From positions 186,001 through 250,000 of the forward strand of contig SJRY01000022.1 of the NCBI GenBank assembly GCA_011319805.1: 64,000 nt of DNA. Reading direction: 5' to 3'. A model generated the notes under the pieces. It made no database searches and had not been told where the DNA came from. It worked only from the letters and a program-made list of their open reading frames with translations. This DNA is from Macrocybe gigantea. Taxonomy: Eukaryota > Basidiomycota > Agaricomycetes > Agaricales > Callistosporiaceae. A program made the translations under genes and the position numbers. Shown one piece after another: positions 1 through 9,310 of this stretch (position 1 is the stretch's first letter; every line of letters begins with the position of its first letter).

Positions 1-1506
1 CTGTCTCCCATTTCCCCGGAGTGGCCTGCCAAAGGCATGCTTTCTCCTCATTCGGTGAACACGTCCATGCTTTTGCGCGACCCTGATCCTCCCATGGAGT
101 CTCGACAGGAGCGGGAAGGCGTACAAGACCACGCAGATGCGGACCAGGATTTGGCGCTATCCACGGTTGAAGAACCGACGCTCCCTCCTCTTGACATGCC
201 TGAACTCGAATACCCATCCGACGGCAAGACATGGCCCTCACCCTCTTCCTCATCCTCGTCCGGACCCTCGACGCCTCAGACGGATCCCATGGAACTGGAC
301 GAGCTCCCATTGCTCCCGCTGATATCGCCCCCCGAGTCGCCGTTCAGCAAGATGCTGGACTCTGATATGGTTATCGGCGACATCGAATCGGAACAATGTC
401 ACGACGAGAATCGTACAGAGCAGCGCCACCTATTCGATACGTCAGGTTCCCCAGGATCGCGATACGCCGATCTATGGCAAGAACCCCATGACCTGCAGTC
501 GTCTCCCCCCTCTCCGTCTCTGAGGGCGTTTGCCTCGCTCCCAGAGCTAACCATGGATGACGGAGAAGAACTCACGCAGCCGAACGCATCCAGCTCGACA
601 AACTCCCTATCTTCCCCGCCTCCCTCTTACTTCCCGACGCCCAACAAAGGCCTGATATCCCTTCCAGGTGCCAACACGGACGACAAGCTCCTCCCCGCTG
701 ATCTAGCACTGCCAAACTACGTCGAGCCAGAATGCGACGCTATACCCGATGCCCTCGTCGACACGAGCCAGCGGAGCCTGCTTCTGATCGACGACGAGCC
801 CGCGGACGGCGACGACGGCCCTGCGCCGCGTTCGCCGTCCCCGGACCCGTTCACGCGCAGCCTGGACGACGAGACGGCGCTCCTGAACGCCTGTCCGGCG
901 CAGTACCCTCGCGAGATCGTTCGCAAGCTGTGTGCGATGCGACGTCGTGCGCAGGAGGCGGAGCGCGCGGCGAGGCGCATTGAGATGTTCGCGATGGAGC
1001 AGGGCGCGGTGAAGCGTCGGTGGGATGCCAAGGCGCGCAGGAAGAACGAGAGGGAGAGGAGCAGGGAGATTTCGGCCATCCTGAGGCTGAAGATCGCGGA
1101 GAGGGACGATGCCGAGGGTGGGGCCTTTGGGAACCGGAGTGAAGACGAGGAGACGATGAAGAGTGCGAGTCCCCATTCTAACGGCAAGCCGAAGAAAAAG
1201 AACGGGATTGCGAACATGGAGCAGTTGGTCGCCAAGATGATGTTCCGGCGCAGCGATACCTCGCGCTCGCTCGGGAACCGGAAAACGCCTCCGCCGTGGC
1301 TACCTCCCCTGCCGTACGTCAGATCGCCGCTGTCCCGTGTGCTCTACGTCGCAGGGCAGCCCCTCGAGGACGATGATGACGGAGAAGACAGCGACGACCG
1401 GATGTCGGAAGAGGAAGACGAGTACGAGGTGGACTCTGAGTTTTACGACGATTGGTCGTCTTCGTCCGTCGAATACGATGAGCTGGGATACGTCGTCACA
1501 AAATAG
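1..1506 (+). CDS. Hypothetical Ser/Pro-rich protein with basic coiled coil and acidic tail (5' end outside window)
   Basis: I do not recognise a family. The frame is open from base 1 through the ATG at 37, so the gene probably begins upstream and this is its 3' part (489 residues from that ATG, no intron seen). The N-terminal two thirds is rich in Ser, Pro, Asp and Glu and looks disordered. Around residues 285-360 lies a strongly basic, helix-forming stretch beginning REIVRKLCAMRRRAQEAERA, likely a coiled coil or nucleic-acid-binding helix. The last 50 residues are acidic (DDDDGEDSDD and EEEDEYEVD). The stop is TAG at 1504. The neighbouring gene is convergent. A nuclear or regulatory role would only be a guess from composition. 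Confidence 0.7.
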   Translation: MSPISPEWPAKGMLSPHSVNTSMLLRDPDPPMESRQEREGVQDHADADQDLALSTVEEPTLPPLDMPELEYPSDGKTWPSPSSSSSSGPSTPQTDPMELDELPLLPLISPPESPFSKMLDSDMVIGDIESEQCHDENRTEQRHLFDTSGSPGSRYADLWQEPHDLQSSPPSPSLRAFASLPELTMDDGEELTQPNASSSTNSLSSPPPSYFPTPNKGLISLPGANTDDKLLPADLALPNYVEPECDAIPDALVDTSQRSLLLIDDEPADGDDGPAPRSPSPDPFTRSLDDETALLNACPAQYPREIVRKLCAMRRRAQEAERAARRIEMFAMEQGAVKRRWDAKARRKNERERSREISAILRLKIAERDDAEGGAFGNRSEDEETMKSASPHSNGKPKKKNGIANMEQLVAKMMFRRSDTSRSLGNRKTPPPWLPPLPYVRSPLSRVLYVAGQPLEDDDDGEDSDDRMSEEEDEYEVDSEFYDDWSSSSVEYDELGYVVTK

Positions 1507-1994
1507 ATGAATCGGGCTGCCAGCCGTCGCCGTCGCCTCCAGCTTTCATTGCATTTCGTCCAAGACACAGAACATAAACCCGATCCATCCGGAAACAGGA
1601 ATACCAACTTTCAGTGCATTCTCATGATTCCTACTGACCTCTTGCATTTTTTCTTTCTTATTTTCGCATTTTGATCTTCTTCGGCTCCTGAGTTTTCTCC
1701 TTTTCCTTTGATCTCTCTCTTACGTCTTGGCGCGGAGCTGACAAACTTGGTTCGGTCGGAAAGCAAAGGAGACCAAAAACTATCGTAAGGCGACTGCCGC
1801 ATTTGCATGTTCTTTTTTTTTGTTCCTGTCCTCGTATCTCAGGCCCGATCTTCTCGTTTGCTTTTGCTTGCTTTTCTCTGACTGTCGAATCCTTGCAAAA
1901 TGTGTACCATCAGTGTGAATATATCATGTCTTGTAGCGGTAAATATCATGTTTATCATAACAGAAGTGCTGAGATGGACGGGGGATGCTGCTGT
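1507..1994. other. Intergenic, convergent 3' ends
   Basis: 488 bp between two convergent genes. It is T-rich on the plus strand, as expected for two 3' untranslated regions. No RNA gene or repeat is visible. Confidence 0.5.
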
Positions 1995-3567
1995 TCATGC
2001 AGTCGATTCATGTTGCGCCTGTGCATGAATGGTTGCTTGATGAGACAGTGTCACCTCTCCAGCTTGCGCATGAGGCTGCAACTCTTCCTGCCTCACTCCG
2101 CGGTGATTCAACGCGTACGCCCTGCAAGCCTCCCTGCTCTCCTTGAGCCTCGGATCTTCTCTATCATACGCAAAGATTCCAAACCCGGGGAAGTTGTACT
2201 CGAGCAGCCCCTTCAGGTTCGGAAGCATCATCGGATCGGGCGCGTAGGTGCCCGAGTTGTTGTCGATCACGAGCTCCCACTCGACCTCCTCATCCTGCGT
2301 CTCGTCCGAAAAGTTCTCCCAGCCGCCGTGCGGCCGAGGGTGGAACTCGCCGCTGTATCGCACCGTCTCGGCGCAGTTGGAGTGCAGCGCGTGCTTGGAC
2401 GCAAAGTCGACGAAGAACGCGGCGCCCGTTTCGGAGAAGCGGAACGAGTCGTCGTCGGATGAGATGATGTAGGTGTATACGGCTGGCTTGATTCGGTGCT
2501 CGAACTGCGCTTGCGCGCCACCGTCGTCGTCCGCGTTGGCGGCTTGCTTGCTGCGCACGCCTCCATGGAGGATCCGCGCGACGTCCGTCTTCGGGTCCGT
2601 TATGACGCCGAAGCCGTTCTTGGCCGTTCGGGCATAGAGCATCCTGTGTCCCGCTTGGATGCCCGAGCGGACCGCGATCGACGTCGGGCCTTGGAAGATG
2701 CTCTGCGCGGCCTTGTAGTTACGGTTCCAGTGCTGGTACGTGTCGTCAAAGAAGAGCGGCACGCCTTTGAGATACATCTTCCATGTCGAATAGAGCCGCT
2801 CTTCGTCGAGGTTGGTGAGCATCCCGACGGTCGGCGAGAAATGCCGGGAGTAGCGGATGGGTCCGTCGAAGAGGTACGGGTATCGTTCCGGGTGGGCATC
2901 AGCCGCTGGCTGGCTGTCTATCTGCGTAAAGTTGGACGAGTTCAGATTTGGAGAAACTTTGAACGAGCACGCGCCTTGAGCCAGAATGTGCCTCCATTTC
3001 GTCTTAGCAAAGGACCCTCTATCTCCGCCTCCTTCGCGCCCGGCGAGACCGTCGTCTTGAACTTGCCAACATAGTCATCGACGGGCGCATTCTCGTCCTT
3101 GTCCATCACCTTGACCGAGAGATCAGCGTTCACAGGGACATTCTTGACTTTCCAGATTTCATTCCAGACGGGTGCTAGCGTGTTGGGTATCACAGTCGAG
3201 CTGTGGATAAGACCTCAGAGGCGAGATCCGTTACAGAACGACGAGGCGGATGACATACACGAATGAAAGTCTGTCGTCGAACTTGGCAACAAAGTAAGGA
3301 TCGGCACCTGCGCCAACGACATCCAGCCTTGGCAAGCCCGAAGCGCCGATGAACTATCAGATTAGCGTCCTCGGACTTCAATCGATATCTAGAGCACTTG
3401 GTCATAATCACCTGGATATGTAAATCGACATATTGCGCATCAGGCCCCAGCTTCGACTCGGCAAAGCTCCTAGTCAGCGCGGCGACGTCATGAGCGTTGG
3501 ATCGCGCTTTTTGGATGGCTTCGACCACCCGAGACACGCTGAGCGGATTACGACGACCGCCTGGCAT
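1995..3567 (-). CDS. C2-domain protein, fungal, four exons
   Basis: Starts at the ATG at 3567 (MPGGRRNPLSVSRVVEAIQK). Four exons join in frame through short GT-AG introns near 3411-3354, 3258-3202 and 2977-2928. After about 50 residues comes a C2 domain: strand DLHIQ, then FIGASGLPRLDVVGAGADPY, then TVIPNTLAPVWNEIWK, and DLSVKVMDKDENAPVDDYVG. The Asp residues of the calcium-binding loops (DPY, MDKDEN) are present, so Ca2+-dependent membrane binding is plausible. The C-terminal 270 residues (PYLFDGPIRYSRHFSPTVGM, WKMYLKGVPLFFDD, VDFASKHALHSNCAETVRYS) form a region I have no name for, which ends in a low-complexity tail. No frameshift is needed. Function beyond C2 membrane binding is unknown. 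Confidence 0.75.
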
Positions 3568-3570
3568 GGC

Positions 3571-3882
3571 TTTCCGCTGGGACGAATCAAATTCGCGAGG
3601 TTCAGGTGAAAGTACTATGCTTTGGTCTTCATTCGAGCGCCGCAGCAGCTATTCATATGGCGTTCGATTTGGAAGGCTGTGAGATCGCAACAAGGTTCAC
3701 TCCGAAATCCAGAGTTCCCTGACGCTGCTTTCGGACTGGTGCAAATGCGGGCGTTCATCCACTAACGGTACACATCTATCGGCATTGATCCATTGCAATC
3801 ATTATGAAAATAACTGATTCCAAGGCCGAAGCGATTTACACAATAGCCCCGCATGAGTAACTGCGGACCCGTTCAAAGTGTC
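3571..3882. other. Intergenic
   Basis: About 310 bp. It lies upstream of the C2 gene and downstream of the first CorA-like gene. Nothing recognisable apart from probable promoter and 3' UTR. Confidence 0.4.
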
Positions 3883-5722
3883 TCAGCTTAGAGCTGGAGC
3901 GACCCCGTTTCCCTTTGCCTTAAAGCGGTATCTGTACCGCTGCCATGCTAGCCAGACTGCGAAAACGACGATGGTGAGAGGCACAGTCACAACGAGGAAA
4001 TACCACCATCGAGGCGAAACCGTCAATGTCTGACCATCGGTATTCACATTGAAAAACACCATGCTGAAAATTGCCTGTCGTTAGGATCCTCCTCAGTATC
4101 TCTTAGACATTTCGGGTCAAAGAAAGGCGTACTGATACGAAAGTGCCTGGCAAAAAGAACATGGTCACAGCAGCGATTCTACAACACCAAAGGATTAGGC
4201 CAAAAAGCGTTGATGATATCCAATGACATACGTGATCATCGAAGAACTGTCTTTCTGGGTATCGATTGCGATATCCGAAGTGAGCTTTGCGATTTCGAGG
4301 TTCGTCCGGCTATCACTCTGAGATGCAAGGTTGAAGAAAAGGTTGATGCGGATCTTTGTCCGTTCGTTGTAATTTTCGACCCAACGCCTCCAAACTCTGT
4401 TCCTAGCCATGAGATAGGCAATGGATTCAACCGTTGCATGCTCCGTCTGCCGAAGAGGAAGCTTGGATGTAATGTCTAACAGAGACTGCAGTCGATCTTG
4501 GAAATCGTCCAGTTCTCCGAGAAAGATGTGCCATCTTTGCGATAGATCGTGCAGTTTCTCGACGGCGTGGACTGTGTCTATATTCGGAGCGCCTGAAATT
4601 CTGAGTTTCTCCTGCGAACCCAAGAATTTTTAGTTTAAGGAGAGGCGCCAGATTTTTTGCTGGGAGAAGCACTCAACGAATTTGAGCAAATCGTTTCTTG
4701 CTGTCATGATGTCTTCCGCCCACAACGTTGCATAGTCGCTCGCAATGATGGCATCGATTGCCAGGGGTTCTTCCAGACGGCTAAGACGGCCAGAGAATAC
4801 CATGTCCAATATTCGATTCTTCGACTGTTCTGGACAAAGAACGATAAAGTATGTAGAACTCTTGGATCCGACGTCATGCCGGAACCAAAGGTGGGATTGT
4901 CGACCTGAGGAGCCGCTTCGGTATGGGTAAAAGCCGTCTGGCACGATGCATAATCATTAGAGCTCCGGAAGTATAGTCCAGCGGCCAAAAAATACATACA
5001 TAAGGACAAGGTTGCGCCAAGATCCCCGCGTGTTGAGAACAACCCGTTGCCGATATGAGCCGTAGCACCTCGGCGAACAAAGTAGATGCGGTGGAAGAAC
5101 AGGAGAGAAAGGTAGAGTTCCCTCTGTAGCAACTGCCTGGTGTCTGGATCGATGTATATAGCTGGGAATAACATTTAGCTTCAAGTGTCTGCAGGCATAG
5201 GCCAGACGTATACCTTCCCGTTCATCCTCCAAGTCGCTTGCGAATACTACTCGTAATCGCCTTTGTGACCTCCCAGCTGTCTGATAAATCATATTGATAT
5301 ATGCCAAAAAGTGCAACGCATCTGGTATGAGATACAGCGTCTTCACAATCCAGGTGCTTGCGAGAAGGACTCACGAAAGCCTCTCTCAAAGCTTCGCCGT
5401 TCAGCTTTTCCCTCCAAATAGCCTCCGGTTTTGACGATTTCAGACCGTCTTGCGATGACGGATAACACAATTCCAGCAAGTCATAGCGTGCCGTCCAGTC
5501 CTTTCCTGGTTTCGCACTGTCGACGGCATCAAGTTGAGAGAGGAGTAAATCAGGTTCAACTTCCGGACGAACAGCCTCCCACATTTTCGTCCTCGTCGAT
5601 GCGCTGAAGTGATTGCAATTGTTGGCGAACACGCATCGCTGAACATGCGGCTGCTGTGCTCGTTCCTGGATACGTTCTTGATGTAGCCATATTTGGACGT
5701 GCACGAAGCGGTCTACAACCTC
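3883..5722 (-). CDS. CorA-like membrane protein, paralogue 1 (N-terminal exon not resolved)
   Basis: Multi-exon gene of the fungal CorA-like (Mg2+ transporter superfamily) type. Soluble part: WEAVRPEVEPDLLLSQLDAV, LRVVFASDLEDERE, YIDPDTRQLLQRELYLSLLF and RRGATAHIGNGLFSTRGDLG. Then a long helical region (NYNERTKIRINLFFNLASQS followed by DSRTNLEIAKLTSDIAIDTQ). Two C-terminal membrane helices follow: MITIAAVTMFFLPGTFVSAI and WWYFLVVTVPLTIVVFAVWL, then a basic tail. Splicing at 4208 and near 4130 makes the last exons read through to TGA at 3883. The GMN signature of true CorA channels is not visible after the first helix, so Mg2+ transport is uncertain. The first recognisable exon begins after an acceptor near 5723 and has no ATG; upstream exons may lie in 5723-6063. 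A paralogue lies at 7205-8995. Confidence 0.75.
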
Positions 5723-6245
5723 CTATTTCCTTTGATACTTGGTTACAACCGGCGAAAGCATCGCTGTGTGTAGAAAGTGCGACGCAATGCAATAAATTAT
5801 GCCGTAGAAAGCATTGACGCCAATGGGCACCGAACATCCTGGAAGACACTACCACTGACCACAAACGCCATTGACAACGCTGCCAGCAAGGCCACACGGC
5901 GGCAACAGTAATGATAAGTGGTCCGGTCGCTGTCAGAAAATATCCGCAATGAGAGGAAACGTGTAAAAGGCTGTCTCCCGCCGAGCCTCAGCAAGCCAGA
6001 TACCAAGAAAGCCAAGCTACGATAGTGGTCACCGAGCACCGAAGAGATCGCACAAAACTTCAAGTGTGAGAGAAATTAGAGGCCATGAAAAGGTAGCTTG
6101 GAGCATTCAAGCGGCAGCGAGAGGGGTTACATGAGAGGCAATTCAAGATCTTCCAAACACAGTGTTATATTGTTTGCCCAAAAATTCTGTCAACGGCCTT
6201 TGGTGTTGTGGACAGCTGCACTAGCGATGATATTGCTGAAAATAC
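5723..6245. other. Probable 5' exon(s) of CorA-like paralogue 1 and intergenic DNA
   Basis: The minus strand has an open stretch at 5797-6063, without an ATG, that could hold the missing N-terminal exon of the CorA-like gene. I cannot join it with confidence. Nothing else is recognisable. Confidence 0.25.
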
Positions 6246-6833
6246 TTAATGATGTATAACAGTGAAATGACAAAGTATAGGTCCATGGTGATAAATTCGG
6301 AATCTAAGGGAATATGTACTAAGGCTAGGGATGGAGCTGAAAGAGGCAGATGAAACGCACCAGGGTTCTTCAGGGACATACCATGCTGGGGGCTGGCTCG
6401 CGCCCATAACCCGTTGAACGTTCTGTATCATCTCCAGATCCTCCGCCCTTGCCAGATCCTCAGGTGTCTCATTCGTAGCCACGACAACAGAGAAAGCCGT
6501 TACACCACAATCGAGAAGAACAACCGCGACTCGGCGACAGTCCGGAGGAAGTCGACGTAAGATGGCGGGCAATGCAAGCTCGCGTCTCATGTGGGGTTTC
6601 CTGCCAACGCCGACTTGGTTGTCCTCGGCCCATTTCAACGCTTCTTTCATTCGCAATGGGAAAGCAAGCACTCGGAAATAAACAACCGGCCCATTGATAC
6701 TGCGAGCGTTGGCTAAACCAGGCGACTTCGGGAGCAATTCGCGAGTTATAAGAGGCAGAGTGCAGTAGCTAGGCTGCGAGTCATTCCTACGAGAGTGTGA
6801 GGACGCTCAACCACTAGGAGAAAATACGTACAT
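6246..6833 (-). CDS. Hypothetical small protein; start codon may be split by an intron
   Basis: The main exon (6786-6246) encodes NDSQPSYCTLPLITRELLPK, then SPGLANARSINGPVVYFRVL, then a cationic helix (RMKEALKWAEDNQVGVGRK) and a segment ending AWYVPEEPWCVSS. The exon has no usable ATG before the conserved-looking start. A canonical intron (GTACGT at 6831, acceptor TAG at 6787) joins AT of the upstream exon to the G at 6786, giving ATG-AAT-GAC-TCG. The upstream frame has a stop and no ATG, so the spliced codon is the best start. The last residues after PEEPW contain a possible further intron, so the C terminus is uncertain. No family recognised. It sits between the two CorA-like paralogues on the same strand. 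Confidence 0.35.
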
Positions 6834-6839
6834 TGTTGT

Positions 6840-7204
6840 AAGATATAAAGTTGGGATGGCCACCAAACATGCATTGTGTTGAAGATGTCAAGTGTTTGGC
6901 AATTTAGAGAGGCAGGTCCTCGACATATTGAATCAGATCGTTCCGCACCTCGCCGACACTGTATCTTTTACCCACAGCGTCGAATAGTTATGTGCAAGGC
7001 CTAGAATACATCTCGCAGAACAAGTTGGGGAGTGGGTGATGAAGTCAAGGCAACATCCAAACTTGGACATTGGATGGCCGAACAACAAAGGATGGTATGA
7101 TATTGATATACCACCCGACAAGGACAATCATCTTCACAAAAAATTTTTCGACAAGGAAAAGAAAGGCAGTGATTTCCGTTCAGCAGCTTCGTGTTTGAGA
7201 GCCA
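6840..7204. other. Intergenic
   Basis: 365 bp between the small unknown gene and CorA-like paralogue 2. Nothing recognisable. Confidence 0.4.
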
Positions 7205-8995
7205 TCAAGTACTATGAGCGAAGGGTTGGCGAATGGATGGTGATGTCCCGAAATGTATAGTCCTTGAAGGTGAACGATATTGATAACGTTGCCATACAAT
7301 CCATACGATGAAAATGGCGATGGTAAGGGGTATGGTTGCGGCAAGAAAATACCACCAGCGTGGCGAGACAGTCAATGTTTGCCTTCCGTCAGATTCAGTA
7401 TTGACGTTGAAGAATGCCATGCTAAAAATGGCCTAGATGTTCACGGCTCTCAAGAAAGAGATACAGGTATTAGGCCAAGGAAGCATACTTACCGATACAA
7501 ATGTTCCCGGAAGGAAAAGCATTGTCAGCGCAGCAATTCTGATGCCCGACTCAGTTCGTCCCATGAGCATAGAAAGGGCAGAAATCCATACGTACGTTAT
7601 CATGGACGAGCTATCTTTCTGAGTATCAATTGCTATGTCAGAGGTAAGTTTGGCGATTTCCAGATTCGTTCGGCTATCGCTTTGAGAGGCGAGGTTGAAG
7701 AAAAGATTGATACGCGTCCTGGTCCGTTCGTTATAGTTCTCCACCCACAACTTCCAGATTTTGTTTCTGGACAGCAGATACATGATGGACTCGTCCATTT
7801 CGCGTTGACTTTGATTGTCGCGAGGTATCTTGAGTGAGATATTCAGAAGGTACTGCAACCGGTCGTCGAAAACAGTGAATTCTCCAAGGTAGATGTGCCA
7901 CCTCCGAGAAAGGTCATGCAGGTGTTCGACAGCACGAGCTGTGTCTATATCTGGAGTGCCCATTATCTTGAATCTTTCCTGGTCAACAATTCAGGTCAAA
8001 GGAGCGTTTCAGATCAAAGGTTACTCAACGTATTGGAGCAAGTCATCTCGCGCCCTCACGATATCACCCGCGGAGAGCGTTGCATAGTCGCATGCAAGAA
8101 TGGTATCGACTGAGAGTGGTTCGAGGAGTCGTCCGGAACAGGTGGAGAATGCCATATCCAGGATGCGCTGTTTCGAGCGTTCCGGGCACATGACAATGAA
8201 ATACGTTGAGGTCTTTGACCGAAGGTCGTGCCAGAACCACAAATGCGATTGTGGACTGACTGAACCGCTTCGAAACGGGTAAAATCCGTCTTGGAAAGGG
8301 AGGGAATCAGTCACGTCGCTGTAATGCACAAAGATGAAACAGTGCCGACAGAGGACGGATGCTTGCTTGAAAGGCCCGCTTTGAGAGAACAACGCATTGC
8401 CAATATGTCCTGTTGCTCCGCGCCGAGTGAAATAAATACCATTGAAGAACAATGGTGAAATGTGCAAACTTCTCTGGAGCCAACTCCGGGTCGTGATGTC
8501 GAAATGAACACCTAGTGAGGAACGAAAATTAGCACGTTGGCAAAAGCCGCAAAATTATTATGGATGATGATGGCAACTGACAATCCGTCTTGTTTGAAAT
8601 CTTGGAGGCGAAGATGATTCGTAATTGAGGCGGGAGCCCTCTCACCTGCGAACCCTAAAAGTGACAAGCAAGGAACAATTAGATATTAGCTTCGCCACAG
8701 CTTGAAGAAAGCTCGAAGTCACCCAAGCGTGCTGCAATCCTTCAAAATCCAAGCCAGCCCTCCAAGAGGCTTCTCTGGCAGGAAAATCGGAATTCGATGT
8801 GATACCAGACACCGTCTGTGGAGGAGATGGCAGTTCTAGGAGGCCATATTGAACATTCCCACTGTCTTCGTCTGTGTCGATCAGCTGGGACAGAAGATCG
8901 TCGGGTTCCACTTCTGGTCGCAACAATTCAACCATTTGGCGCTCCAGAAGCACTGATGTATGGGTTTGGAATGACACTGAACATGAGCACGGTGC
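7205..8995 (-). CDS. CorA-like membrane protein, paralogue 2 (5' end uncertain)
   Basis: Paralogue of the gene at 3883-5722 with the same exon order and near-identical landmarks: VELLRPEVEPDDLLSQL, GIYFTRRGATGHIGNALFSQ, SHLWFWHDLRSKTSTYFIV, RWHIYLGEFTVFDDRLQYLL, then the same NYNERT and NLEIAKLTSDIAIDTQ helix. The membrane helices are AALTMLFLPGTFVSA and WWYFLAATIPLTIAIFIVWI. The C-terminal tail is about 15 residues longer than in paralogue 1. No GMN motif is seen. The first recognisable exon has no ATG, and its frame opens after a stop near 9040. The PIF/Harbinger element begins at 9079, so the first exon or promoter may have been separated or replaced by the insertion. The substrate is unknown. 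Confidence 0.7.
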
Positions 8996-9078
8996 GGAGT
9001 GAGCGTGCAGGAATAGCCGAATGATGGGAAGACGGCCTTTTTACCATATCCGGACAGTGTCCTGTTAAAAAGTCCATT

Positions 9079-9104
9079 AGAGTCTATTTGCAACGCAGGT
9101 TTTA
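9079..9104 (+). repeat. Left TIR of the PIF/Harbinger element
   Basis: Begins AGAGTCTATTTGCAAC. It pairs with 15274-15299 on the opposite strand with three mismatches in 26 and is preceded by target duplication ATT. Confidence 0.8.
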
Positions 9105-9130
9105 GGCTAGCCGAGTTCCAAAAACTCGTA

Positions 9131-9166
9131 TGGTGCGGGACACCTAACCACCGCCACTTTTGTGCA
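9131..9166 (+). repeat. Left TIR of the Tc1/mariner element
   Basis: 36 bp starting TGGTGCGGGACACCTAA. It matches the complement of 12205-12240 except at two positions. Confidence 0.9.
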
Positions 9167-9310
9167 GTGGCCAAATTGACCGGTCATCAAACCTCGCCAT
9201 CGTAGATGCCAAGATATCAAGCAAAATTAGTTACTCATTGATAGTCTGATAGGCGTCCTATGCATATTTACAGTAATATCCAATTTTTTCTTCATTTTTT
9301 TTCACCAGAA

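Noticed and set aside
703..1235. Minus-strand frames of 157 and 172 codons
   Set aside because: Shadows of the plus-strand gene in GC-rich sequence; Arg/Leu-biased with no motif.
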